Notes: a model not told the origin generated them from the sequence alone. 64,000 bases of DNA from Niebla homalea (GCA_019925105.1 JAHGAU010000002.1:1302001-1366000); one strand, 5' to 3'. Numbered from the stretch's first letter, positions 29,012-41,633 are shown. A program made the numbers and translations.

Positions 29012-30450
29012 TATTTAATCGCTTTTACTTAATGTTTTTTATAAATAATATAATTATATCTTTAATTTTATACTTCTAAGCCTTATACTTATGGTTATAA
29101 GACTTTATTTCCGCTTCCTTAATACGTTATTAATACTTTATTATATCGTTTTAAACCGTTAATAGCTCCTTAACTCTTTTAATTACGGCCGGAACTTTCA
29201 TCCTATTTAACTTATTGTTAACCCGCTTTTAAAACGTTAAAAAATACCTTACTAAGGCTTTTAATAAAGGCTTATAAATTATAATATTGCTATTTATAGA
29301 ATAAATAAAGTTTATAATCTTTAATATTAAAGCTTAATCGTCTTAATTCTTATAATAATACGTTTTAAAATAATGCTTAAGAGTTTAATTTTACCATTCC
29401 GTTTAATTATTTATTTAAGGATAAAAAAAAGTACTTAATCTATAAAGCGTATATACTACGTTATATATTTTAAATTAATAAGAACTCGTAAAAAGTAAAC
29501 CTTAATCGGTTACGATACCCTTAAGAGCCCTATACTCCCAGAATATATGTTAAAAGAGAAGTTTAATTAACTTAAGAATAATAATCTTTTTAATTACGGG
29601 AAGTAATCTTAATTTCTTAATTAAACGATTAACTATAATTAAAATTATATTATATATATAATTTTATTACTTATTAAGTAGTAAATCTATAATAAAATCC
29701 ATAATAATTTCTTAAAAAAGATATAATAATATTAATAAATTACTTAATTTATTATAAAACTTATGTTTAAGAGCTTTAATTCTTTAATAAATATTATATA
29801 AATTAACGTATAATTTAATATTTATATTTATATTTTCTTAAATATAAAATCTATTAAGGACTTCCTTAGTACGGTTATTTCCAAAATATCCCGAGGTAAG
29901 GTCGTTATAGTATCGTTTTAATAACTTTTCTTATATAGCCTCTTTAATAAGGATATATAAGTACTTATTATATTTTAAAAAATTAATTAAGTTAAATACT
30001 TATTTACCGGTTCTTTTAAGTACCTTATTTATAAACTTAACGCTTTTACGGTTTAGAATAAAAGTATCTTTAACTTAAAACGCCTTAATAAGTTTTATTA
30101 TAAATTTAATCTTAAGATTATATACCGTTTCGTATATTATTATAATTCAGATAATAATACGTAAAACGAATTATTTATAATTAATAATCTTAATAATAAA
30201 GTTAAGCTATTCCTTAACTATATTATAAATACGTATAGCCTACGTATCCGTAATATTACCCTCTTTTAGAATTTAAGGGTCTTTACGTTTTATATAATAT
30301 ACCGATTTTAAGTACGTTTCTTAAATAACGTTAATTATTAAATTCTGAATCGTTTCTTTTAAAGGAAGAATAATTATTAATAACTTATATACGTTATTTT
30401 TACGTTTTTATACCGCCTTATTTTAATTAATTAAGGCTTATCTGTAAATT
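29012..30450 (-). pseudogene. Gypsy II integrase relic
   Basis: The core keeps IIMDFIIDLLLNK (about 29680-29720), matching MDFITDLPxSK. The upstream segment with YNIYxRIKALKHKFY matches the CxxCQxxKxxxHKPYG stretch. The extreme C-terminus has SYNHKYKAxKYKIKD and FIKNIKxKRLN (29012-29110), the GPY/F-type module. The relic ends abruptly there at the B3 LTR, before any chromodomain. Confidence 0.85.
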
Positions 30451-31349
30451 TTTAAGATCTTTCAGAATATAAGGTTAATTAAACCCCTTATAATCGTTAA
30501 TTTTTTTTATAATATAAGTAATAAATTTAATATTAATATATTAATAAATATATAATTAGGTCGTCGGTTAAGCGTATCCGCCGGGTTAAAAATACCTAAT
30601 CGGTACTTAATAGTAAAGTTAAATAAGGTTAGCTTTATTATTTCTTATATTTACCTGCCGTTTAAAGTAATAACCCTTATAAAACCTTTTAAGTTATTAT
30701 AATTAATTAATACCTTAATTATATAAAAATTATCTTCGAGGTAATAACGTTATTACTTAAAAGTTATAATAATTATTAATAATTCTTAATTATAAGTTTT
30801 ATAATTACGTTTTACGTCCGTTATTTTATAAGATTAAAAAGCGATAAATCGTTATTATTTATCTTAATATAATTAAGATAAAATACTTATAAGGCCAAAG
30901 TTAAACGTATTTATTTTAACTTTAATTTAAAAACTTAAATTAAAATAACGTAAAATCGGGATATTAAAGAACGTTTTATATAACTTTTTAAACGCCCGTT
31001 CTGCCATTAAAGGTTATATAAACGGGCCTTACTTTATACCCTATTTAATAGCTCCGTTAAAGGAACTATTTTTATAAAATAATAATAAATAAAACGCTTA
31101 AAGAAATTAATAAAACCAAAGAAGATTTATATATTATAATAGGACTTAAATTAAAGTTATAATATAATTATATTTACCCTATTTTTATTTATCGTTACGT
31201 TTATAATTAATACTATAAATCTTAGAAATTTTACTTTAATAATAAAAAACTTATACTTCTTAAGACTTATAAAGAGTTTAAACTTTTAAAGCCGCTTTAA
31301 AACCCGTTTTATATACGTTAAATACTTATTTTTAATACGTAAAAAAATT

Positions 31350-31972
31350 AAAATCTTATTTAAATATACGATATAAAATTTATTAATAATACCGGTTAAT
31401 AACTTATTAATATAAGCTTAAAAAGTTGCCGGTATATTTATTAATTTAAACGGTATAATTATATACTTAAAATAATTATAACGTATTTAAAATATAGTTT
31501 TTTATTTATTATCCGCTTTAATTTATATACGGTAATAACTATCCTTAAGATTAAACTTCGTAAATTTCTTTATTCCGTAGAATTAATTTAAAGTTTCACT
31601 AATTAAAAATAAAGAATAATAATTCTTAACCGTTACCTTATTTAGCCCCCGGTAATTTATATAAAAACGTAAACCCTTATCCTTTTTAATAAAGAGGATC
31701 GGTAAACTTATAGGACTAATAAAATGCCGTATTTATTTTTTCATTAATACTTTATTTAAGTAAATTTAAAAAGCCGCCAACTCCATATTAAATAAATTAT
31801 ATAAAGGTCCGTACGGCGGTTGAATGGTAATTTCAATTATATAATTATATCTTATATACGCAGGGAGCTTATTGGCTTCTTCTATTAAAAAAACGTTTAT
31901 ATATTCGGATAGCTCGGCTGGTAAAAATGGTTCTTTTACGGTTAAGTTACGGCCCGTATAACTTTTAACCAC
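31350..31972 (-). pseudogene. Gypsy II reverse transcriptase and upstream linker relic
   Basis: The RT core is legible: PPILFIKK, GLRFYINYRGLN, FTKFNLKDSYYR, then the active-site box YLNK at 31355-31366, where YLDD has lost both Asp. Upstream, 31766-31972 is open for 68 codons. It reads FLPAELSEYINVFLIEEANKL followed by PPYGPLYNL, the typical pre-RT linker of Gypsy pol. This open stretch lies in a less mutated patch. It is a surviving piece of the polyprotein, not a separate small gene. Confidence 0.9.
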
Positions 31973-34284
31973 TCCCAGGTTGGCTTAACTCTTAGGTAAC
32001 GGGTTTATAATTATTAAAATATATATTATCGGCTTTTTTTTTAATATTCCCGTGAATATATATAACTTATTAATATAAAAAGTTTACTTATTAACCTTAA
32101 AGCGTTACCTTTTTTCTTTAAAGTTTAATTTAATTTTTAAATTAATTAAATTTAATATCTTTAAGGTTATTAACGGGCTTTATTTATTTATCGCGTATAC
32201 GATAATCTTTATTATTCCCGGTTTACCCTTAATTATTATATATATAAAGCTTTAATAAATAAACGTTATAATAAAATATATTATTAATATTTATTTAAGT
32301 AAACTTTAATAAAGCTATATTTTAAATATAAAATAAATCCTTTTTTATTATAAAATTCTAATTAATTATATTAATTTTTACCCTCATATTGAAATGGATT
32401 TCTACACTTTTTTTTTCGGTATTATTAAAGAATATTTAACCCTTATTAATAATAGCCTTTTTTAAAATTAATAATTAAGGCCCCCGTATTCCGACGGAGC
32501 TTTTATTACGGGGTTAATATTTCCCGAATTATTCTCCCTTTTTATATATAAAGTAAATTTAATAGCCTTCTGTTCCTTCTTAAGTAACGGATAATTTAAT
32601 TTCTTATACCTTTTTACTTAATAATAATAATACGTTATATCGGAAAGGTCGGTTTATTAACCCTATGAAAAACCTTAATTTAACGGTTAACTTATAAAGG
32701 GTTTAAATTTTTTCCTTAAAGATTTATTCTTAATAATTTTTTTCTTTATTTTTCCTTTATAAAAAGTAAGTGGTTATATTATTAAATTTAAAATAACTTA
32801 TATATATAATAATTTTATCGTACATAAAGGAAACCTTATTTAACGCTTATATTATTATATAACGAAATCGTTTTTTAAGTTTATAAAATAAATAAATAAT
32901 TTATTATTCTTCTATATATTTTAAGAGTTAACTTTTTAAAAATATTATTTATATATTAAAGCTATAAACCGATTACCTTTTACTTTCTTTTAAGCCTATA
33001 TATTGGAGTTAGATTTCCATCTTTTTATTAATAGGGTCCGATATTAAGGAATTTAAGAATTTAATAAATCCTTTTTAAGTTAATATAGAATCGGATTTAA
33101 ACTTACGCTTATAATACGCCTATAAGCTTTTAATCTTATTTCTTAAAGAGAGTAAAGTTTATACGATACGGACGTAATCCATATTATAATCGGAGTTTAA
33201 GGAGAAAGTTATAAAGGCATCTTTAATTTACTTTTAAAGTTCTTTAATACTTTTACTTTTATACTTAAGGAATATAAGGACCTTAATATAATTATAAGAT
33301 TTTTTCTTTAAATTCTTAGTTTAAGTTTTATTTACGGTTTGTTTATAAGTATCCGGCGATACGGATTTACGATTAATAACGATCGTTTTAATTTATATTA
33401 TACGATTTAATAGCGATTTACGCGTACTCTAAGAGTTTACGGAACGAACCTTTAATATTTATTTATCCAGATAAATAAGCCATTTATAAAGCTTTATTTT
33501 ATAAAGCTTAATTTAATAAATTATTTTATTTAGCTTTTCTTTTTTTTATATAACGGTAATATAAAGGCTTTATTCCTCCTTATTATAATATATATTTATA
33601 AAGGATATTTATTTTAAAGGAGGAAAATCTTACTTTAAAAGAGTAAACGTAACGGACTCAGATTATTACCTTTAACGTTTTTATTCTTAAGGAGGGTTTA
33701 ATACGGATTTAAATTATACCCGTCTTTACTTATAAAAAAGAAACGTAACGGATTCGGATCAGGATCTTTAATATTAATCTTTACCGTTAACGGTTATAGA
33801 CTTTAATTCAGATAAGGACCTAGAAAAGATTTCTTAAATCCGAAAAATAAAAAATATAATACCTTCTTTTTTAAATTAAATTCTTTAACGTAAAGTATTA
33901 AGATTTATTATATTAATAAATACGGCTTAAGTATAAAAAGTATACGGTTCTCTCCCCTTTTAATTACGTATACGATTTAATATTTCAGATTATTACTTTT
34001 TAAAAAGGTTAATAACAATTAAAATATTAAGTTAAACGTATATTTAAAGCTTAAGAATAATATAATAATATAAAATATATATATAGCCTTAATAAATAAT
34101 ATATTTAATAAGTAAATAATTATTAAAGAAGTAAAAGGAAAAGTAGGAAGGATAGGTATTAAGTATTCCTGTGGCCCAGCTACGCTAAGGTCACGAGGTA
34201 AGCATTAACCCCTATGTTATTTCCTACCATAACATTTTTATAGGATTTTACGCTTATTATTAAAACCTTATCTTATAAGATAAT
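31973..34284 (-). other. Gypsy II segment between nucleocapsid and RT
   Basis: Protease and spacer would be expected here, but 2.3 kb is long for it and I cannot point to a protease active site. Two related words of about 40 bp (near 33645 and 33746) form an imperfect direct repeat. A RIP-poor island lies at 34145-34240. A small nested element may be hidden in this segment. Confidence 0.4.
34145..34240. other. RIP-poor island, possible short solo LTR
   Basis: About 95 bp keep CpA/TpG in saturated surroundings. They contain an inverted GTAGGAA/TTCCTAC pair (34142-34148 and 34217-34223) and end in ACCATAACA. It looks like the LTR islands elsewhere but matches none of the three LTR families, and I found no target duplication. 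Confidence 0.3.
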
Positions 34285-34332
34285 AGGGTAATCGGATATA
34301 TAATAATCCTTTCCGTAATATATATAATACTT
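34285..34332 (-). pseudogene. Gypsy II nucleocapsid zinc knuckle, all ligands mutated
   Basis: On the - strand the frame reads KYYIYYGKDYYISDYP. Spacing fits C-x2-C-x4-H-x4-C exactly if the four ligand positions, all Tyr now, were Cys, Cys, His, Cys. Each change is explained by RIP (TGT or CAT to TAT). A following Pro and preceding Lys also fit the KCYxC...CP pattern of gag nucleocapsids. Confidence 0.85.
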
Positions 34333-34565
34333 AACGTTCTTATTTATTTTAAGGGTAGCGTCCGAATTTTTAAGTATAATTTTACGCTTTTAACCGTAAG
34401 AATTAATTTTAATAAAAATACGCGTTAATTTTAAGCCGTTAAAATTAGGTTTAAATACCCTATTTTTAAGGGATTTACCCTTATCAACTTTTTAATTATT
34501 ATTAATAATACGCTTTAAGTTATTCTTTTATATAATTGCCGCCGTTACGATATTATCCCGGGTTT

Positions 34566-34717
34566 TCTTGAAATGTGAGGTGTCAGTTACTTAATTATTT
34601 CCTAAGTATAAAAGTGCGACTAAGTACTCCTGCATCCCAGCTATCCTAATCGGGTTTAGCTTCGGATCATATTTAATTTACCCGAGTGCCGGGTAACTAA
34701 TGTAAATACTTTCAATA
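34566..34717 (-). repeat. C 3' LTR (left), 152 bp
   Basis: Runs from TCTTGAAATG to TTTCAATA. It equals the right LTR at 52819-52970 in length. The left (outer) part is almost free of RIP, and the last 20 bp toward the interior are mutated. In sense the LTR is TG...GA, not TG...CA. Confidence 0.93.
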
Positions 34718-35194
34718 CTCCCCTTCGAGCTTTAATATATTTATTACCTTATATTTACTACCCACTTATAATACTCTATTTAAGCTTTAATCTTTATATA
34801 ACGTATACCTTATTTATATAATATTTTCCACAAGTTATTGGAGCTCCCCTATAGTGGTGGTTTTTACTCCCCTGCAATAGTAGGTTTTTACTCCCCTATA
34901 ACGGTGGTCCTTCGCGGTAAAATACCTTGGAAGATTGTACTTATAGCCTTAACTATATAGTACTTACTCCCTTAAATTAAAGCTAACGTAACGACGGCGA
35001 GCTCCTTTATATCCTAAATTATCCTTTAGTAACCCCCTGGGGTGCATGATTTCATTTAGGTATACTCCGGGGTAAATATCGCTTTTTATAATTTACCCCC
35101 CTTTTAAAATATTTTTTTAACCTTCTTACCTTATACATTAAATTTATATTAAAACGTGCCTCTAAGCTCCTTAGGATTAATAACGGCCTCCCTA

Positions 35195-35277
35195 TAAGTA
35201 GCTTAAAGCTTACTTTATAAGTAACTTAAAGCTTACTTTATAAGTAACTTAAAGCTTACCCTATAAGTGGCTTAAAG
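35195..35277. repeat. 23-bp tandem repeat, about 3.6 copies
   Basis: The unit begins TAAGTAACTTAAAGC and has period 23. It lies in the 3' non-coding part of element C. Each unit contains the palindrome AAGCTT. Confidence 0.9.
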
Positions 35278-35700
35278 TTAAAGCTATAAAGCCGTTAATA
35301 TTATCAGCGAGGCTTCGGTCGGTATAAGGACGTTCCGGGGGTACTTCCAGGCCAAGTACCTTACGGAACCTTTTAAAGGGCTAATATAATAAGGGCTTTA
35401 TTAGGCTATCGGCGACTTATTTATACGTCGGGATATATTCTAGATCCACTTAATTATCCCTTATAATCTCCCGAAGTTAATACTATTGGATTCCTATATA
35501 CTTAATCCGGGTATAGAATATAAGGTTTTTAATAAGAGTTATAGCGCCTTAATTATTTCCGTAAATAATAATAGCGGGGAGGTTTCCGGCTTAATATAGC
35601 TTAATTTTATTTAAAAGTTATTTAAGTTATAAGGTTTTTTTAATTATTTATATTTATTTTATATATTCCGCTTTATAAATAAAAAGGGTAACCGTAACTT

Positions 35701-35862
35701 TGTTGAATATGCAGGATCGCCACTTGGGAGATCACGTGACGCGGATCAGATTAGATAAAGCGGACATGTTAAACCCGAGTGGAATAGCGGTATATAACCT
35801 TGTATATAGTCTCACTTTATATATAATAATAATTAAGTAACTTATACTTTTTAACTTCAATA
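35701..35862 (+). repeat. A 5' LTR
   Basis: 162 bp. The outer 100 bp are nearly clean, and the inner 60 bp show TpA enrichment. Confidence 0.96.
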
Positions 35863-35876
35863 GGTTATAAGCCCGG
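35863..35876 (+). other. A primer-binding site
   Basis: GGTTATAAGCCCGG follows the LTR without a gap. With one RIP change undone (TAAG from TGAG) it is complementary to the initiator tRNA-Met anticodon arm (GGGCUCAUAACC). Confidence 0.78.
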
Positions 35877-36700
35877 ACTACGCATCCAAGTACTTAGATA
35901 ACGTCTTCTTAGTGTTTAATTTAGTTTATAAACGGTAATAAACTTATAATATAAGATATACCCGTAAACGATACCTATACGCAGGCTATATTATTAAAAA
36001 TCGACCTGGCTAAGTATATAATACCACGGTTATAAATAGAGAAGCCTATTTAATTACTTATATTCCTAAATTAAGAAAGGAAAACGTTTTATTAACGAGA
36101 ATATATAAACCGTTATTTCCTAGCCCTATTAAGGGCCGTAAATACCTATACGCCAGAGAATTAAGTTAACGCCGAATTAATAAAGCCGAGATATAGGGTC
36201 CTTAAGGCTAATATATATACGTAAAGCCTTAACCGGGGTTTAAATAAGAAATTTAAGACGTTAAATAAATATTAAATATATTATAGAACTCTACCGAATC
36301 TAGAGCCTTAAAGACCGTATTAAAATTGAGTTTTTTCAAGATTAATTAAAGATAAATTACTCGGATTCAAACGTATTACGGCCTAAAATCATTCGCTTTA
36401 ACTTAATTTTAAAAAGTAAATACGGGACGGAATAAGTAATTAATGGTTAGACCTCTTAAAGTAAAGATTAATCCCTGAAAAAGGGGGGTTAAGAATTAAT
36501 TATAGAATTCTTTAATAAGTAATTAAACTTAGGACGAATTTACTTATCGCGGATCGTAAAGATTAAAGTCTTTAGGTTAAGGTAAGATAATTAAAATAAA
36601 TTTAAACGCTTCAATTATAAAGATTAAGGGTTTTTAAGTAAAAAAAGATAATAATCTTAAAGGTATATATATAGCGTTATAATATATTATAAAGTTTCAT
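35877..36700 (+). other. A untranslated leader, no domain seen
   Basis: About 820 bp between primer site and recognisable gag. It is collinear with 53714-54540 of element D. No coding pattern could be assigned. Confidence 0.5.
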
Positions 36701-39700
36701 TTTAATCTTAATTAAAATAAAGAATACTTTAATTAATAAGGTTTTATATTACTTATTACTTTAAATCATATAATAATCCCGTATAAAATATGGTACTTAA
36801 ACCTTATTATTCGGTAATATCGTCGTATATAAAGTACCTTTTTTCCCTTTATACTTAAAGACCTAAGAAAAGAAGACCGTCTTAATTTAACTAATAAAGA
36901 CCAAGTTAAAAACCGGGATTACTTATTACTATAAATATTAAAGTCGTATAATAACTTTAACTTAAAAGCGTTTAAAAACCCTTTAATTAACCCATTAAAT
37001 ACTATTATCTTCGGGTTAAATATAGATACTAAGAATTGGATACCGTCGTTTAACGTAAGTTACCCTTTACCTTTAAATAGTAAGTCTTCAGTATACTAAA
37101 CGTTATTAAACTTAAGTACTATTAATAATTATAGTATAATTAATATTTTATTAATATTATTTTCCGTATACTTTATTAAGAATAATAATTAAAAAAAACT
37201 CTATTATAAGGGGGTTTCCCTTAAGCTTAATCCTTTTATTAATAGATTAACGGCAATAAATATTATAAAGTTAATAAATAAAGGACTAAATAACGATTAA
37301 TAACCTTTAAAAATTAAAGAAAAGAAATACCCTTAAGGTATATATAGCCTTAAAGAATCGTTACAGTATTAATATTAAGTATTTAATCGATACTATAGAA
37401 AGCCCGGATACGATTTAAGAAAAACTTAAGGATTAATATAAGTTTTAAGGGTCCGGTTTATATACGGAGTTTATTTAAAAGCTTATAGGTCTATAAAAGA
37501 CCCCGAATATAATAATCGATAAATATAATAGCCGTTATTAAAAAGTTTATATTAAGATTAAGGCGATTAATAACTCCTTAATTATCCCGGATTACCTTAT
37601 TATTTAGATATTCTTAAATAAATTAAAGGAGTTATAATAAACGTAATACTTGGTACTTATTTAGACGGCGGTATAATAAAGCCCGGGTACCCTTAAATTT
37701 TACGATATTATATAAAGGGCCCGTAATAAGGAAGCTCGGGCGGCTATCCAGTAATTAAACGTCTCGATATAAGCCTATAAGGATATATTAAAGGGTTATA
37801 ATAAAAGGACTTTTAATAAAACTCGGGAAAAGCTTATTTATTAATATTATACCCAGAAGGGGCATAATAATAAGTATATTAAAAATAAATACTGGGATTT
37901 TTACTTTAAAAAGAAGCTTATAAAGTTTTATATTAAGAAGTTTAAGACTATTAAGGAAATTATTACGCTTATAAATTTTTTAATAATAAATTCTTACTTA
38001 TTAACGTATATATAATAATTAATGACGATAATATTAATTACCTTAGTAAATCTATAAAAGTTAATAATCCTTAATAATAACTATAATTAATATATTTTTT
38101 ATAAGAAAAGATTCTTTTAAAGGGAGTTAAAACCTTATTAATCCTCGTTTTTAAGGCCCGGACTAATAAGAACAAGTTATATAGGGGGTATAAGTATTAT
38201 TTATATAATATATAGGGTAGATAATAAACCCGTTAAAATGAAATTTATGGATACGGTATATTCCCCGGCGAACTTAATTAATTTCATATTTAAAATATAA
38301 TTTTTAAACTATAAAACTTAACTTAATACGACGTAAACAGTCCGGACGGTAACGTATAATCAGAAAAAGCTTATTTATAATAAATAAAATGGCCTATTTA
38401 TAATCGACCTATAGGAATTTACCTTTATTATAACGGTATTTAACGTATTTTCGGCTATATTTACTTAATATATATATATAAGTTATTTCGGAACTTAAAA
38501 ATTATTCTAATTAACGGATATATCGATTAAGATGGATCTTAAACGTAAATATTATAATAATAATAAAATTAAAGACGCTTATTATATATATTATATTATT
38601 GGATGGTTATACTCTTAATTATATAAAGGATATTTTAAACCTATAGAAAACCCATTAAAGCTTATTTATATAGACCTTTTAAGGATAATTAATCCCCGGG
38701 AATATAACGGAATAATATATTATATAACCTTCCGTAATAATAAGACTATAATATTAAAGGTTTACCCGTTAATATATAAATCAGACGTAATTTAACGGTT
38801 TAAAAAGTTTAAAGTTAAGTATAAACGACCTCCGGATCAAAAGATTAAACGCCTTCGGGTTAACGGCAAAGGTAAGTATACGTTTAAAGCCTTTTTAAAC
38901 TACCTGAAATAATATAGAATTATCTTTAAGGTAATAATATATAAAAGCCTTAAATAAAATTTAATTAATAAAAAAATTAACCGGGAGATTAATAAGAAGA
39001 TTAAGGTTATATGGATAATAAGGAATATACTTAAAAGCTTTTAATCAGAGTTAATCCAAATGGTAAACTATATAATTATACGGATATTATATATATAACT
39101 TAAAAAAATAATATTATATTAAGCTTAATATAATAAGAAACCGGACGTATCCTATATACGGATTTTAAGGTTAATTATATACGTAAGAACTATAGGTTAC
39201 CGGGTTAAGTTTAATGATAGGTCGGAACCATATATCCTAATGGGTTTTAATAAAAAGACCAATAAATACTTTAGGGTAATTAATCCACGGGTAAAACGGT
39301 TTAACCTTATGGTAAAGAACGTATACGATATATATATTAAAGAAAGACGGGTAATATCGTTGGATAACTCAGATCGTAAAGAGTTTATTAACTGAATTTA
39401 AGAGTTTAAGAAAATAAAAAAGCCTTAATAAAACCTTAATTTAAAGGAGAAATTCAGGAATTATAGTCTAATTAAGACGGACATTATTAATATAAGCTTT
39501 ACCCTTATTAAGCGATTTATATATCCGATTATAATCTTTACTTAACGGATAACTTTACCGGACCCCTTAAGTTTAACGGCTGAAGATCTAAAGATTAATT
39601 ATAATTAAGGGTAAAAATAGTAAATTAAGAACTTAATTAAAGATAACCTTAACCTTATATTTCCGGATGAACCGCGTAATATATTATTAAATCTATTCTT

Positions 39701-41560
39701 TTTCTCAGCTTTATTAACCCGTAATAAAGATAAACCGTTATACCCTTTAACTTTAATATCTTTTAAAACGACCTTAAAACTTATTAAGCTTAAAACTTAC
39801 GAAGAAGCTATAATAAATAAGTATATCCGGATAAACTAAGAGTTAACGAAAGGTAATAAATACGGTTCCCTTAAAGAGAACAATACTTAAGTCCTAATTA
39901 CGTAAAGCTAGATCCCCGCCGGCGTAACGATATTATAAAGATAATAAGTTTATACCCTTAAATATAAAGTTAATGGCAGTATAATTTACTATAAAGCCCG
40001 GTGGGTAATACGTAACTTTAAATAACGTAAAAGTATCGACTATAATAAAACGTTTACCTCGGTAATAAAACTTATAAGCTATAAGGTTCTCTTTACTTTT
40101 ATAGCGGTTAATAACTGGGATTTAAAATAGATAAACGTTAAAATAATGTTCCTTTACGGTCTTATTAAGGAAGAAGTATACGTAGAATAATTAAAAGGAT
40201 AAAAAAAGACCGATAAAGACGGTAAAAAGCTTTATTATAAGCTTAAGAAGGGCCTATATAAATTAAAGTAATTACTACGGCTATAATATAATCGTTTCTG
40301 GGAGTTTATAATTATATAGGGTTTTAAATTTATTTATACGGATTATTATATATTCCTTTACTTTAAAACCGGTATAATCATAGCCGTATATATGGATAAC
40401 GTCCTGGTAATTAATCTATTTAAGTAAGGGATTCGGGACTTAAAAACCGTACTTAACTAGGAATTCTATATATTTAACTTAGGTTTAATAAGCTATTACC
40501 TGGGTATTATTATTATTTAAAACCGATAAAACTGAACGATCCGTCTTAGCCAGGAAATTTATATTAAAAGGGTAATACGAGATTATAATTAATAAGAAAC
40601 TTACCCGACGTATATACTTATATAAATTAATTTTAAACCGGAACCGTTACTTAAGGGTTATTAAGTGAAGTCAGAGTTTAAATAATAATATCAGTTGGCT
40701 ATAGATTTATTAATATATATTATGCTTAATATACAATTAGATATAGCCTATATAATAATAGTTATTAGCCGGTATTCCGTAAATCCGTTTTATTAATACT
40801 GGCTATATATAAGGTAAATTATATATTATTTACGGACTATTATATATTTCTAGTTAATATATAAGGGTAAGCTTAAAGCTCTTAATAAATATATTGATTC
40901 TAATTTTACGGCCGATTCCACCCGTAAATTAACTTTAAACTACCTTTTTAACATAAGGAGTATACCGATTTATTGGTCCTCGAAAAGGTAATTAACTATA
41001 ATGTTATTTATTTATAAAGCCAAATATACGGGATAAACGTAGGCTATTAAGGAAGCTATCTGGTTAAAGGACTTATTAAAGCAAATATAACCCGATAAAT
41101 CTGGATATATACCTATTATTACGATTTATGGTGATAATTAAGGGGCTATCGTATTGGTTAAAAACCCAGTATATCACGTAAAAACAAAGTATATAAACAT
41201 TTAACTATACTGGCTACGGGAATAACTTAAGGTTAATATTGTTAATCTCGAGTATATTTATACTACGGAGTAAATAGCTAACGGATTAATAAAGGCTTTA
41301 TTTATTAAGACCTTTATATAGTTTAGACGGGCGTTAAGCCTTAAAAAGCCATTATATCGATAATCCAAAGACCGTATGTTTACCGACGGCGGACCTAATA
41401 ATAAGCCGGGTAATAAGTGATAAATAGGTAGTAACCATATAGGGGAGCTAACCACTCAATAATTAAAGGAGCTAGTTACTTAATAACCAAGGGAATTAAC
41501 TATATAATAACCAGGGGAGTTATTTAGTAAATATAGTAACTAGACTCTTATATAAAAGGA
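36700..41560 (+). pseudogene. A gag-pol polyprotein relic
   Basis: Gag lies at about 36900-37920, with a zinc-knuckle relic reading YTQKGHNNK at about 37843-37870. Integrase follows: LIYIDLLR with its catalytic Asp at 38673-38675, then RVNGKGKYTFKAF, where TDGGGEY has Asp changed to Asn at 38862-38864. RT spans about 39860-40560 with KARWVIR, IDYNKTF, YGLIKEEVYVE and the active-site box YMDN at 40389-40400 (family YVDD). RNase H extends to about 41250, and the C-terminus keeps ALFIKTF and FRRALSLKKP. Many TAA stops replace CAA. Order gag-PR-IN-RT-RH proves Ty1/Copia, not Gypsy. Confidence 0.93.
41432..41530. repeat. Degenerate 24-bp tandem repeat in the A 3' region
   Basis: Almost four units related to AACCAGGGGAGTTA lie between the end of pol and the 3' LTR. 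The matching array in E is at about 59276-59350. Element C has comparable CTCCCCTAT repeats near its 3' end. Confidence 0.65.
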
Positions 41561-41620
41561 TATAACGTTAAGGCTATAAAGGAGCTGTTTAGTAAGTAAG
41601 ATTTATAGGCTATATACGAA

Positions 41621-41633
41621 GTTCGAAGGGGAG
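41621..41633 (+). other. A polypurine tract
   Basis: GTTCGAAGGGGAG ends right at the 3' LTR. It would prime plus-strand DNA synthesis. The same tract, unmutated, occurs in element C. Confidence 0.8.

Larger units (their letters stand above)
29008..34565 (-). mobile_element. Ty3/Gypsy element II, pol and part of gag
   Basis: This is a second, distinct Gypsy element on the - strand. From left to right (3' to 5' in sense) are the integrase C-terminus (from 29012), integrase core, RNase H, RT (about 31350-31760), the pre-RT linker (31766-31972), the expected protease area (about 32000-33500) and the nucleocapsid zinc knuckle (34285-34332). The RT relic differs clearly from Gypsy I, so it is a different family. 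The 3' end, including its LTR, is missing because B3 cuts it. The 5' side is interrupted by Copia C with a GGTTT duplication and resumes at 52976. RIP is heavy throughout. Confidence 0.88.
34566..35700 (-). mobile_element. Copia family 3 element C, left part (3' LTR and RNase H end)
   Basis: The left LTR (34566-34717) is followed by CTCCCCTTCGAGC, whose complement GCTCGAAGGGGAG is the polypurine tract and nearly equals that of element A (41621-41633). Then come short CTCCCCTAT-type repeats (about 34845-34905), a 23-bp tandem array and the end of the RNase H relic (about 35300-35700). C is cut at 35700 by element A. Together with 41801-44256 and 50071-52970 it forms an element of about 6.5 kb flanked by GGTTT (34561-34565 and 52971-52975). 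Confidence 0.93.

Noticed and set aside
35195..35277. CRISPR-like array
   Set aside because: The units are contiguous with no spacers. It is a simple tandem repeat inside a retrotransposon of a eukaryote.
35863..35876. tRNA gene signal at the tRNA-like 14-mers
   Set aside because: Only the anticodon-arm complement is present, always adjacent to an LTR. No acceptor stem or other arms exist, so these are primer-binding sites.
41258..41455. Open frame of 65 codons on the - strand
   Set aside because: It is antisense to the C-terminal end of the element A polyprotein, which reads sensibly on the + strand (ALFIKTF, FRRALSLKKP).
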